From: Seriola aureovittata
Lineage: Eukaryota; Chordata; Actinopteri; Carangiformes; Carangidae
Assembly (NCBI RefSeq): GCF_021018895.1
Contig: NC_079364.1
Location: 4,611,401 to 4,675,400, forward strand
Length of the DNA stretch: 64,000 nt
Direction: 5' to 3'
The translations under genes were made by a program, and so were the position numbers. Below the pieces are notes generated by a model that worked only from the letters and a program-made list of their open reading frames with translations, ran no database searches and had not been told where the DNA came from. Of the stretch, positions 25,550 through 37,204 are shown one piece after another. The first letter of the stretch is position 1. Each line of letters begins with the position of its first letter.

Positions 25550-25801
25550 TAGGGCTGAACAATGTGCAAAAAAAAAAATCCAATTTTTATTGAAATGGCA
25601 ATTTTTTCATTTAATTTTCACTGAAAAAAATATAAAAATGATGATTAGATTTTTTGCTTGGATCTGTATTTAACAGACATGTTCTCTTATAACGGGAGAA
25701 TATGATTTCTAAGGTGAGGAATCTCTGTAGCACCACAATGCTTCATTTAAAATGGTATGTTGTGACACATTTTAATTAATTCAATTAATTGTTCGGCGCT
25801 A
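25550..25801. mobile_element. hAT-like MITE, 252 bp
   Basis: The left end TAGGGCTGAACAAT and the reverse complement of the right end, TAGCGCCGAACAAT, match at 12 of 14 positions. Flanking octamers CTCTTATC (25542-25549) and GTCCTATC (25802-25809) match at 6 of 8, consistent with an aged 8-bp target duplication, the hallmark size for hAT transposons. The interior is AT-rich with no open frame, so it is non-autonomous. Confidence 0.6.
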
Positions 25802-25959
25802 GTCCTATCCAAAGTCACTCTTGGGCCCAAGGCCGCCACATAATTGTCTCAGTTAACAGTGTTACTGTGTATAGAAACACATGTGCCAACACAAACACAA
25901 TCTCAGAGACAAGACAATTTGCTGCATCCAGTGTCGACTAATGTGCCGAGTGTGAACCA

Positions 25960-25973
25960 CCACTAGGTGGGAG
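25960..25973 (+). promoter_or_regulatory. Weaker CTCF-like motif
   Basis: CCACTAGGTGGGAG matches the CTCF core at 13 of 14 positions, the mismatch being G for C after GG. Oriented opposite to the site at 23972. Confidence 0.3.
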
Positions 25974-26397
25974 CAAATACAGCAGTCTGATAACTGACTG
26001 GATATTAAGTTAACCACTGCTTGTGCTACAATTTGAGGTGAATGTAAGCCTGTTTTCTAACTGTGAATCTTATAAAGAAACACTTTCACCCCACTTACGT
26101 AATGTATTCAACTCACAGAGCAACACCAAACAAAGACATTAAAAAAAAAACAGCATGTAGATGAAGAGCTGGTTGTAAAATGAGACTTTATGGACCGAGA
26201 GAAAAGAAGGTCTCCTTGGTGAAGGACAGATGTTTGTGTCTTTACGCGGAGTAAACGTTTGTAGTAAAAAGGGATAAATAATGTAGCAGGTAGAGAGGGT
26301 CACTATACCCACAACCACTCCCAAGACGTCTCCGAGCATCTCTGCCTCGACAGCAGAGCAGACAGAAGGAGCAGTGGGCACTCACAACTGAATAGCG

Positions 26398-26553
<156 letters not shown>

Positions 26554-26864
26554 GCACAGGGTGAAGTGTCCTTTTCTGTGTTGTGGAGTGGGGCGGCAGG
26601 GAGGGAGGTCACTCCACAAAAAAATAGCCGGGTCCATTAGGAGGTCTGTGGGAAATACAACAAATGAAAAGGGCTTCCAGAGGAGAGTTGTTCAAGCAGC
26701 CCATTACCTCATTGAAACACACACATACACATATGCACACAACCCCACCGGTGCCCCCTCTGCCTCTCATGTCAGTGTTCACAGATAGATAGGTTTTCTT
26801 CTGCAGGACAGGGCCAATTAAAGAGCCCCGGTGATGTTTTAGCACCAGTACGCTCGGATAAGCA

Positions 26865-26901
26865 AGAGACAGAGCGAGAGAGGGAGAAAGAGAGAGAGAG
26901 G

Positions 26902-26956
<55 letters not shown>

Positions 26957-26969
26957 AGGGAGGGAGGGG
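26865..26969. repeat. (GA)n tract ending in (GGGA)n
   Basis: Polypurine run of GA units with some GGGA units. The last part (26950-26969) is four GGG/GGGG blocks separated by single A, a textbook G-quadruplex motif. The mirror-symmetric polypurine part can form triplex DNA. Confidence 0.96.
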
Positions 26970-26971
26970 AA

Positions 26972-27448
26972 ATCAAGGTAGTCTTGGAAACCTGATGGGA
27001 GGACAGACGGGTTTCTGGGAGCACTAACCCGCAAGTGACTCTGTATACACCCTTGTTAGCCTCCTTTTACAGTGGCTATGAGTGACAGGGTGGACGTGGG
27101 GGCTCAGCTATGGGGCCAGAGTGTGTGTATGTGAAGTTATAATCCTCCCTGTCGATTTGGTGACACCTGTGATTACTGGTCGTGATGACAAATGAAGTTT
27201 AAAGAGCACGTCCCAGAGTTACGTTCAAAATTACATGTATATCGACCACTGGGAATCAACCAGAGCAGCTACTCTGTCATCATAGCAAATCGAGCACCTT
27301 GTGTTTACAGTATACCCAAACAATGTCAATGTGCGCATGCATCACATCCAGCAAGTGTGTAGATTTGTTGCCTGTGAATTATTTGCGCACATGTAGGTCA
27401 TTTGAATCTTGTGTGGTGAACTCCACCCTTTCACCAGACAAGAACATC
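26972..27448. other. Unique non-coding DNA
   Basis: Nothing recognised between the GA tract and the inverted-repeat element. Confidence 0.5.
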
Positions 27449-27855
27449 AAAGGAGCCATTTGTGAGTTTTGCTAAAGCTACATAGCCAACGTTAGCATTA
27501 GCAGCTGTTTACCTACCAGTCTTGCCAAGAGTTTCAGCCAGCATTGCATTCACAAGACAAGAGGTTATAATACGTCCTCTGACCAGCGCTATTTCTTCAG
27601 GGCTGACTGGACGCTACAGTGACTCGGTATCGGAAAGTGACAAGACAGACTGACCGGACAAGGGCTTAATGGTTAGCATGCTAACTTCAGTCGAAGAAAA
27701 GAAGTGACAGAAATAGAAGCAAAACAAGGGCGTTGCTTTCCACTGCTGGAGAAAGGAATGAAGCTTGATGCTGAACTCACAATGTTTCTTTGTCTTGCAA
27801 GTAAAAAGTAAACGGCTGCTAATGGCTAATAGCAAAACTTACAAATAGCTTCTTT
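27449..27855. mobile_element. Non-autonomous inverted-repeat element, about 407 bp
   Basis: The left end AAAGGAGCCATTTGTGAGTT and the reverse complement of the right end, AAAGAAGCTATTTGTAAGTT, match at 16 of 20. The match continues inward (TTTGCT..., then ATTAGCAGCTGTTTAC against ATTAGCAGCCGTTTAC), giving arms of about 60 bp with small gaps. The interior has no transposase frame. The text resembles a common fish repeat that I know by its ATTAGCAGCCGTTTAC phrase. No clear target duplication. Confidence 0.6.
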
Positions 27856-27859
27856 AACA

Positions 27860-29370
27860 CGGGGCAATTCTGCAAAACTCCAGATTACATCCAGTGACAA
27901 TGTTTTTAAAATTCTTGCTTCAGCAACTACAGTACGGATACATTTAGGGGAAGATTAATGTGATTTAATGTTAATCAGTGTTAATTAAACGTTAATTGCA
28001 CAACGTTAACGTTAACATCGTTCTCCTGCATGAAAGTCAAACAGTCCACACCCTTTCTTTCTGGCTCCTTAAGAATGAGGCCCACTGCCGCCTGATACGG
28101 CACTGAACGTTTATATTGGCTGTAAATTGAGAGGTGTGGCTTCATCCATAATAGATGTCATTTTAGTGACAAAGGCTAATAAAAACGAAAAAAATGTAAG
28201 AATTCTATGAAAACTGGGATTTGATGTAATATAATCTTAGGGGCATACTATCATGATTGTGACTTTAAATGCTCGCCTGGTGGCTCACTGTGTTTCTGTG
28301 GCGGCAGATTTGAGGAATGACAGCAGAGAGGGACGGTTACAGGGGGTTAATGTGGGGGCTGTTCAGAATACAGTACAGCAGGTTAGCTGACCGATGCTGC
28401 CTCACCTCTGGGAATAAAATGGCACATAAGGTCTGATCTAATGAGACCATTACCGGGCTCCTAGTGCCCCAGGGAAGCGGAGCAACACCAAGTACACAGG
28501 CACATACACAGGGATAATTAAGTTTTATTGCCCCTCAGAATCAGGGACCAAACTGTTGGATAAGGAGTGGTTAAATTATTGTTTAATGATTAAAGATTTT
28601 ACTACCCTTTCTTCTGCTGCCCATCCACCATCCTGTCCTCTCTACCTCTTGTCTTCCCTCTTCTTTTGTGTTTTCCTTTCCATTGGTCACATCTTTTCCC
28701 CTCATCTCTTATTTTTTCTAATTTTTTCCCTTGTCTATTCTTTACTAATCTCTACTCGCTTCCATTTTCTATTCCTATTTTCTGTCATTTCCCTTCTGCT
28801 CTCCTGTTTTCTCCTTTACATCTATCCTCTCTCTCTTCTTCTCTCCTCTCTCGTCGGGTTTATAAGGGTCGATCTGTGTGTTTCTTCTTCTCTGTTTTTG
28901 TTGGGAAGTCATTAGCAGCTTCTTTATCGTTCCGATCTTGCTTAAATTTCACCTGCACTGCACCAACACTGTGAATTTCTGATGTACAGCAACTGTACAA
29001 TTCCAAAGTGTATCACACTCAAATACACACACCAAGACACTGTACTAAAGCCTTGGATCTTACATTAACATGCTCTGAGGGGTAGCGATTAGCCAGTTAG
29101 CTTCAAAGCCTTCTGTTTGTTCTCTGGCTACTAATCATCCACATGTGAAGAGATGAGATTCAAATTGAGCTGAACAGCTAACAGGTCACTGTGGATCACA
29201 CACGCCGCAGTGTGAACAGAAGCACATGTGGTCTGTGTGATTAACAAATATTTGGGCTGCTCATATAAATCAGCTACTTAAAAGGGAAATGTGTCTTGGG
29301 TGATGACAAGTGGAGACAGCTCTAAATACTGTCTACATACATGTTGTTGTGAATGCACTGAAGAAACTGC
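27860..29370. other. Unique DNA with a GTTAAT cluster and pyrimidine-rich patch
   Basis: The block 27960-28016 holds several GTTAAT/GTTAAC motifs (HNF1-type half-sites). A TC-rich stretch at 28600-28860 yields pyrimidine-biased frames (Leu/Ser/Phe-rich) that are not genes. Otherwise nothing recognised. Confidence 0.5.
27960..28016. promoter_or_regulatory. Cluster of GTTAAT/GTTAAC half-sites
   Basis: Six or so GTTAAT/GTTAAC-like words in under 60 bp, including AACGTTAACGTTAAC. GTTAAT is the established HNF1 half-site. It could equally be a local degenerate repeat. Confidence 0.2.
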
Positions 29371-29372
29371 AA

Positions 29373-29600
29373 GTTAAAGGTCCCATATTGTATTACGTGA
29401 GATTCTCATGTCTTTATTTAAATATAAAGCAGGTCTAGGTTCTATATTAATACTGTGAAAGTATCAAAGCCTCAGTCCACAGAGAAACAAACGCAGCATA
29501 TATTCAGAAACCGAGCCTTAAAACCAGCCGCCAGGACTTCTGTAACTTTGTGATGTCACAACAGATCAGTCACCCACCATCTCATCGTGCAAGATTAGAT
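29373..29600. mobile_element. Dispersed fish repeat (AAAGGTCCCATATTGTA family)
   Basis: Begins AAAGGTCCCATATTGTATTA and continues with ATAAAGCAGGTCTAGGTTCT, ACTGTGAAAGTATCAAAGCC and TTGTGATGTCACAACA. I recognise this order as a frequent fish repeat. The 3' end appears truncated near 29600. Family name unknown to me; no open frame. Confidence 0.55.
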
Positions 29601-29604
29601 CTTA

Positions 29605-30230
29605 CCCAAGATATATGTAATCAGATTTTTTATCTTGATAGTGGAAGATGCAGTAAAGTGTAAATTGAAGTGCATTGAGTGAGTTGCATCTGGAAATGAG
29701 ACATATGAATAACTGGGTCTCCTGAATGGGGCCTGAGAAAACATCAAAGGACGACATATTTAACGCCTGCATTCGGACACAGTTCTTTTTCAGATACCAA
29801 CTGGACAATAGTAATCTCTTTATAATCATAATTTTTTCTCCAGTTCCGTGGCCTTGCATAAATGTGCAGTTGTGCTGTTTAACTGCGGTCGAAGGATCGT
29901 AGAGGTAAAACCAAAGGCCAGCTGTAATCCGTCTCATCTGGATCTACAGACACAGTATATCATCTTAACGTTCAGGGCTGTAGTGTGGATGTTTTTTTAT
30001 GTTTTTTTTTTTTTTTTTTGCTGTGTCGATTGCCAAGATTGTTTTTTTTATTCCCCCTTCATGACAACAGAGTCTCCCCACTACATAAAGCACCTGAGCA
30101 TCTAATGGGAATCTGCTGGCTGGTGCTGTTGACATGCTCTCTGCAGACGGCTCCCTCCTTCCCCATCTGTCTGCTGTCTCAGGCTGCTCAGTGACAGCTC
30201 CATACCAGTGGTGAGCAGAACACACAGCTG
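29605..30230. other. Unique DNA with poly-T (30002-30019)
   Basis: Contains an 18-T run preceded and followed by further T-rich text. No exon recognised. Confidence 0.5.
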
Positions 30231-30232
30231 CG

Positions 30233-30245
30233 ACACACACACACA

Positions 30246-30289
<44 letters not shown>
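30233..30289. repeat. (CA)n microsatellite
   Basis: About 28 CA units with one TACA interruption near 30251. Confidence 0.97.
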
Positions 30290-30290
<1 letters not shown>

Positions 30291-32883
30291 CTGTGACACC
30301 AGGTATTCAGATCCACAGTGAGGCATGATGCCAGCATTGTCCACACAGCTCCAGAGAAAAACACAAAAGTAAACACATGTATTTCTTTTACACTTTCAGG
30401 AGTTACAGCTCTTTGACTTGTCTGTGTCAACCTAACACTGTCTTTACACGCAGCTTCATTTTTGTGTATTTAAAATGCAGACTTTATGCTGCATGTCAAA
30501 ATAAGTGGCTAACAAAGATGTGACTATTAAGTCTATCAACTTCACGTTTTTGAAGGATAATTCCAATAATATAACACATGAAGGAATATTAGGATACAAT
30601 AAAAAAAAACGTAAAAAATCCAACCAGCCACTTAAATCCACACCAGCAGTAAGGATGGAGAACACCAGGAAATCTACACCAGTTGTGACATCTGCATGAG
30701 TCAGGCTGCACTAACACACTTACCTGCGCACCAACAAATACCACTCACAGCCACTTCATTCATACTTTACTCAGTTACATCACCTACTATCACCATTCAC
30801 AGTGTTTGGATTAGGTGACTTGCTCCGGCTGCACTGAAGCTCATCCCTTTCCATTTGATATTAGATATTACTCCTTGATGGTTTCAACATGGTGGACAGT
30901 AGCAGTAATAAGCAGCAGTTGAAGCGCATGAGCCCGCTGAAATAAAGTTGTGAACCTGTTAAAATACCTTGTTGAATTCCTAATGATCTTACATATATAT
31001 CTTACTTATCTTACCATTCCATGGAAAACCGAAATGCAACCACCAGCAAAGTGGCTCAAACACTTTAACTGTCTCTTGGATCATGAATAAACTGAAATGT
31101 CTTGAGCATGAAAGACATAGAGCGGCTGCTGCGGCTCTAAACGGGCACTGCTGAATTTAGTAATTGTCAAAGAGATGTCTTTTTGTTCCACAAAGGAAAT
31201 CTGAAACGACAAATCAAGCACATCTTAACCAGCTGAGGTAAACGGAGTGTGGCTCTGTGCAGCTCTTCACCTTTAAGTTTTTCTGAGGAGTGATTCATTG
31301 GACAGAAATCAGAGTCTGATGCTCCGAGCCAAGAACCAAAGCTCTCTCCCATTCGTCTCATCTTACCGGCCCTCACTCTCTCATCTAGTTCCTCTCCTCC
31401 TCCATCAATCCTTTCACCCCTTCCCTCATCTTCCTTTGCATCTTTCTCCTCTCTTATCTCTCTTATGTTTTTGTTCTGGCCAGTCTCTCGGTTCCTCTCC
31501 TGTATGTAGCTCCGACGCTCTCTGGCCTTCGTGAATAATTCATCAGCCACACAGGAAGAGAAGAAAGCAACAAAAGAGCCAACTGAGGGACTCTGGATGC
31601 TCACCTCAAACACACCTATATCCACATTTACACACATCTACTCACTTGAGACTATGAGCGAATTCAAAATATATTATCCCTGCATTTGCAGCTGCAGAAC
31701 CAGCACCTGAGGTCACATTTGGCTCATTAAAAAATAAAACTCCTTAAAAAAAATAAAAATCCTCCTTCTTTTCTCTTTCTATGATTTTTCTTCAGTTGTG
31801 AACAAGTTTTTTCAATCTGTTTCTCAACATTTCCCTCCACCCCCTGTGTGTTTACTTGCTGCTTCCTGATTCGCTGCTGTCCCTGCAGACGTCTCCCTGT
31901 TTATACCAGCAAGGGTTTCCCTGGAAGCATCCCCTTCATCCCAAATGGGATTACATGAAATTCCCGCTGCCAATCCTCTCCCTTTACCCCTCCCCCCCAA
32001 TCCTCCCATCCTCTCCCCTCTGGGAAACACCACAACATCTACAAGAAGAATATAAAAAAAAATCCAGTTACTGGAGTCAGAACTTAATCACATTTTACCA
32101 AAACACGGCTTCTTTTCACTCTCAAACGGAGCATGGATTCCTTTTTGCTTCCTGACGGCGAGCACAAAGGCAAACGCCGCCTTCCACGACTTTCCCCACT
32201 GATTCTATCTGACTGCTTTTTGTCATTAATTCTAGGAGTGGCGACACCGGATCCTATTCTTCCTATTCTTGCTGAACGGTCTGGCGATTTATCCAGATAA
32301 AATTCAATTTCTCCAGCTGACAGAGCAGCCCCCTCCGACGTCTCGTCCTCCCCCTCCCTGCTCCCAGCCCGCTGACGGCCAACCGGCCTTTAATGCACAC
32401 AATTGATTCTGTGGCCTTTTGAGCCATAACAACACGAGGAGCTAATAAATGGGAGAGCCTCCACACTGAGTCTGTGACCCCAGATGGATGACCCTGCCCG
32501 GCCCGATAAGAGGCAGCAGAGGGAGGGACAGCGGGGAGGAAAGCTGGACTGATGGGGGCAGATTTTCAGAGGTTTAGTGGAGGACAGTGAGACAGAAGAA
32601 GAAGAAGAAGAAATAAACTTTTCCTCTTCCTAAAGCCAAAACCTTGGAGATATTCTGGCCTAGTTTACTATTTATACATGGGTGGACTATGTATGTGCGT
32701 GAGTACATGCGTGTGAAATGAAGTGGACATAATGGGGACGGATGAGGTCATTCCGGCAGTCGGGGCGGTACACCTGTAGGGGCCGCGGCGCTCGATGAGA
32801 GCAATGATGTATGGAAGCTGGGGCCGTGTTCGGACACTCAGCACTCAGAGTGCCGTGCAGCCCGGAATAAAAAATAAAAAAGT

Positions 32884-32971
32884 CACCATCATCACCATTA
32901 TCACAGTCATCATCAACCACCATCCATCATCACCTACATCGCCCTCCCCATCATCATCATCCATCATCCAC
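32884..32971. repeat. Imperfect (CAT)n/(CCAT)n repeat
   Basis: CATCAT, CCATCC and CACCAT units mixed over about 90 bp. Confidence 0.85.
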
Positions 32972-33903
32972 GTCAGCAGGAGGAGTGGAACCGGTTGGGT
33001 AAATGTAGGCGGAGTGAAGTGAATCAGTAATGTCCTTCCTCTCTGCTCAAACTGCCACATCACGGCCACCGTCACCACCACTTTTTTTTTTGTTCTCCAT
33101 CTTTGTTTTTAAATCCGTTTCCCAGAGATGATCGTAGCTTCAGGTTCAAGTCCAACTCCAACTCAAAGTCCAGGTTCAGGGTTATTGTCATTTCCACACA
33201 TAGTTCCACATGCATACAGGGAAAGCAAACGGTTGTTCGTCAACACCGCACCGCCTTGAGGGTGAGACTAAAAGTGAGCACTATTGTAGTAGGAGCACTG
33301 AAGCTGTTGGAGGCTTGTGCAGGACCAATACTTTACTCAGACAGTCCTTTTTATTCTTTAGTTTAACACCCATCTGGAGTTCCTCTTCTAATTTACATGC
33401 CAGTCCTGACCTGATGGAATAAGGTCACGCAAACATTGAGAGAAAAGTTGAGGCAAGTCAAACTTAATGTTTAGAGGACAATGCACACAGAACATCCGCT
33501 TCACCGCCATCAGTCTCCATGTGCGTGATATCTATAGAAATAATCTACATCTGAGTCATCAAGTCATGGAGTTCACATCAGCGCAAACCAGACAGCCTCT
33601 GACCTTAAGCAGCATTAACGTCACAGTGGCATTCAGAGCAGCACTGTCCCCAGGGGCTGAACCAATCACAGCGGACAAACCCCACTGATGTGTCAGCAGG
33701 GACACGGGCCAAAAGGAACAACAGGGGAGGGGCCAGCCCAACAGGTACACAGGTAGGGAGGTAGACTATTTAACATACAAGGTCAAGCTATTGTGTTCAA
33801 TGCTGGAAATGTGCTTGCTCATCCTGGACAATATCTGCATTGTCAGCAGTCCTGCAGAATTTCCAAATGACGGCGAAATAAACTTCCGCTGACTTTTGTT
33901 ATT

Positions 33904-33915
33904 CCCCCCCCCCCC
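33904..33915. repeat. Poly-C tract (12 C)
   Basis: Twelve consecutive C followed by GGAGG. Confidence 0.93.
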
Positions 33916-34825
33916 GGAGGTGAAAGCGATGATGTAAGCTGTCTTCAAAATTACACCTTTAACTTGTGAGCCTCCTTTTGGAACAGTGACAGGTGCTGTT
34001 CGATAGCGTCACTTGTCACTTTGTGTCAGGTGTTGCAAAATCCTTGAAAATCAAAAACTCTAAGAAATAGGAAGTTACAAAGGAAGCGACAGAGACAGCA
34101 AAGAGGGGGAGGAGATGTTAGACTGAAGCAGGAAACAGTGCTGGATATTCCACACCGATGACGGTCCACAGGCGACGTGTCGAGCTCAGTCACAGCAGAA
34201 ATGTTTATCAAAAGGGACGTGCGTGAGCGTGCTGCTCAGAGAAGAAATCAAATGGGTTATGACAGCAGATTTAGCTTGTTATTTCCTCTGATTTCCCCTA
34301 AGCCGTCCCCGGACGCTTCTTTATGGTGATCGAATTTGAGGGTAAAATATTTCTTAGACTTAAAGACTTTTTAGTCTTTTTAGAGGTAGGTATACTAAAA
34401 AAAAAATGGTTTTGGTCATGCATTATCAAAACTAAAACTGTCTGAAGAGGATTATGTTGCAGGAAGTTCATGTTAAAACTAAATCTATCATTGTTGTTGT
34501 GCAGAGGGAATCTGCAGGTTCTTAACAGCCAACCTTCAAGCCTACAGGCAGTGAGCGTTTGCTACTCAGCGTGCAGTGTCAACTTAAGGTGTCAAACCTA
34601 GTTTCAAATTAACTGCTGCCTCTGCTATCAGTAACTATGGTTATAAATAATGTATGTATATGTGACAATAACCAGTGAGAGGTGAGTGTCAGGTGATTGC
34701 TGGGAAGCAGACTGTGAAATAATGGAGCAACAAGAAAAAAGTGAAAAGAGGAAAATGAGTCCTGACAACTTAACCTGAGCTGAAACAGCTCAACTGAAAC
34801 AGCTTAGCACTCCTTTGACATCCAT

Positions 34826-35030
34826 CCGTCATCGGCACACACTGCAGCCCATCAAAGCTCACGCAGGGCCAGAAGCAGGGTGCACCTTGACAGGTCACTA
34901 GTCCATCACTCACTCGCACAGAGACATATAGAGACCTATGCAAACCTGAGTAGACGCAAAGAGAACTCACAGACTTTTAAAACCCACGACCTTCATGCTG
35001 AGAGGTGACAGTACAGCTCCATCATGCTGT
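34826..35030 (-). mobile_element. Fish SINE-like repeat, older near-full copy (reverse orientation)
   Basis: Shows, in order, the decayed phrases CACTGCAGCCCATCAAAGCT, GCAGGGTGCACCTTGACAGG, TCACTAGTCCATCACTCACT and CTTCATGCTGAGAGGTGACA. These correspond to the same family as 11118-11265 and 12623-12770. The Pol III-like head would be at the right end. Confidence 0.55.
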
Positions 35031-35034
35031 GCTG

Positions 35035-35665
35035 CTGTGCTGCATCCAAAATGCTTGCTTCACCAAATAAAAAACAAACAAACAAAATAATTGATAAGTA
35101 GCTGTATACAAGTGGATTAAAAAAAATTGCATACAGAAGCTGTGACACCCCGGCAAAGTGAGAATGGTGCAGAAAGTTGGTGAAACAGGGCAAAGTATCA
35201 ACTTCAGGATTCAACAGCACTAAAAGACCTGCAAACTGCTAAATCCACCCCAGGTCTAAAAGAAAGGTGCACTGCTTTATGACCGTTTTTCACTATGATA
35301 CACTGTCACATGTGACACACAAAATGCACTTTAACGGCGCACGTACAAAGAGCCTGTACGCATTTGAAATTGGCATAAGTGAAATAAAATTGGCAGTAAA
35401 CACGCAGACAGGCAGGCGGCACTACGAGAGGACGGCACGTCTGCACTGATGGAGCTTTTACGGAGCAGGGGCACAGTGACGACAGCACTAACAGCCTCAT
35501 AATACAGCGATTAGCCTCAAATGGGATGAGATGTGGTGGCGCTCTGGCAGCACCCTGGTGACAGCACTGCTCCCTGGGGAGCAGAGAGCCAGCCAGAGAG
35601 GACACAGGGGCCTCCATCACTGCTGCTACAGCTGGAGTCCCAAGCTGGCAGGCACCACCCCCACC
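35035..35665. other. Unique non-coding DNA
   Basis: GC content rises near 35530-35660, and a minus-strand frame from 35306 to 35896 stays open through it. The frame owes its length to the CA tract, and the non-repeat part has no recognisable domain. Confidence 0.45.
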
Positions 35666-35668
35666 CAC

Positions 35669-35796
<128 letters not shown>

Positions 35797-35947
35797 AAGT
35801 ATCAACATCTCCCATGAAGGAGTTATAAATCACCTGGCTCCTGACGGGAGAGGAGTCACCTTGGGTGGTGCCGATGGCTTCTGCACCAAAAGACATTCAC
35901 TTACTAATGGTTCTTTTTTTCTTCTTCTATCTCCATTTATCCTAACC

Positions 35948-35962
35948 CACACACACACACAC

Positions 35963-36002
<40 letters not shown>
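35948..36002. repeat. (CA)n microsatellite
   Basis: About 27 units with one CG interruption near 35967. It faces a (GT)n tract at 36254. Confidence 0.97.
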
Positions 36003-36004
<2 letters not shown>

Positions 36005-36253
36005 AAGCTCCTAGTATACAAAATGCTCTGAGCTAAGCAGCTGCCCCCCTCAGTTCCTGCCTAGTGAGGTGCCCTCCTCAAAGATTTCAGCAGCATGTCA
36101 CTATATGGTCGCCCCGCTCCGCCCTGAGAAGACAGTCATTACTGCTGCAGCTGCTCAGCCTCTCGTATCTCTGAGAGCTGAACAGGAACATCGCAGAACA
36201 AATGGGAGATAATGGAGCTGAAAGAGCAAACAAAAAAAGACAAAGCAAAAAGC

Positions 36254-36296
36254 TGTGTGTGCATGTGTGTGTGTGTGTGTGTGCGTGTGTGTGTGT
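36254..36296. repeat. (GT)n microsatellite
   Basis: About 20 GT units with GCATGT and GCGT interruptions, inverted relative to the CA tract at 35948. Confidence 0.95.
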
Positions 36297-36299
36297 AGA

Positions 36300-36725
36300 G
36301 AGAAACAGGGTAAAGTGCCAACATCCTACTGAATGCTCTCATCCCTGTCTGACATGTTGTGTACAGTCTGATGCCTCCTGTCTGTCAAGCCCCCGCTGTC
36401 ACACACCAGTAAGAAAATCATGGTCTCAGAGAGTCTGTCACTGTCCTCACCTCCCTCCTCCCACTGATGGGACACACACGTTCCTGTTTACAGGACTGGA
36501 GGAACCCAGCATGTCATGTGATGTGTTTTTCTGGTCATGGTACGCTGGTTGTATTTCTATCAGGGCAGAAGCTGAGCACTTGCTCATGTTGCCACTGGTT
36601 GAGGTTAAGAGAAATGACAGTACTGGTTGTACTGGTAGTGGAATATGGGTAGGAGTGTTTGTTTGACATTTTTTGTGATGTTCCAGATGCTTCAGTGATG
36701 GTATGATATGGTCTCATGATAGACT
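36300..36725. other. Unique non-coding DNA
   Basis: Nothing recognised. The 154-codon plus-strand frame here begins upstream of the GT repeat and has no domain. Confidence 0.45.
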
Positions 36726-36728
36726 CGT

Positions 36729-37200
36729 GCTGTGTCTCAAATCAGACACTTCAGTCAGTGCACTCACATGTAGTACACTGTGTACACAGCGTACTCCCTC
36801 ACTGGTGTAGTGCCAGAAATCCAACAGGGCGGTGTCGTCCCAAAGCAGACACTGCCATCGTGCACTCACCAGAAATGACCATAGCAACATGTGACTACGA
36901 TTGTCCCCAAACTTCCGGCTGCTTTGCACACTTCACCTGTAAATGAGTGTTTTCACATATTTGAAAAATACATTGGTGTTCCCCTCCCTTGCGTTACGTA
37001 GCCAAGATGGCGACTGTTTAAGGGTTAGAAGTGTCCATCGTTTTACACTCAACCTCTTATTTGAAGAATAACCTTATTATTTGGAGTGCACCTGCAGGGT
37101 ACTCGTAGTGCACTGCGTGTTGCCATACTTGTCCATGTTAATGCATTAAGCACTTAGAACAGACAGTGTAAGTATGTCAGTACATGATATGAGACACAGC
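36729..37200. mobile_element. Non-autonomous inverted-repeat DNA transposon, about 472 bp
   Basis: The left end GCTGTGTCTCAAATCA and the reverse complement of the right end, GCTGTGTCTCATATCA, match at 15 of 16. The interior carries many GTAGTACACTG/GTGCACT-like phrases and no transposase frame. I associate this type (TGTGTCTCAAAT ends, GTGCACTA-rich interior) with fish DNA transposons. No clear target duplication was seen, so the superfamily stays open. Confidence 0.65.
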
Positions 37201-37204
37201 ATCA

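Larger units (their letters stand above)
30292..34820. other. Long unique non-coding stretch
   Basis: No coding exon, RNA gene or transposon recognised over 4.5 kb. Small repeats only: (GAA)n near 32598-32613, imperfect (CAT)n at 32884-32971 and a 12-C run at 33904-33915. A minus-strand GCGCAG|GTAAGTG donor-like site occurs at about 30723, preceded by a short ATG frame, but no acceptor or homology supports an exon. The block 32265-32470 looks like a possible conserved element by composition only. Confidence 0.5.

Noticed and set aside
26609..27034. 141-codon minus-strand frame with poly-Ser/Leu
   Set aside because: Produced by the (GA)n tract read on the other strand.
28556..28974. 119- and 102-codon Leu/Ser/Phe-rich frames resembling membrane proteins
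   Set aside because: They arise from a TC-rich tract in two overlapping frames; no start context, splice signals or topology pattern beyond composition.
30699..30764. Minus-strand ATG frame ending at GCGCAG|GTAAGTG
   Set aside because: The donor is good, but there is no promoter, no known peptide and no pyrimidine tract for an acceptor; isolated perfect donors are expected by chance in 64 kb.
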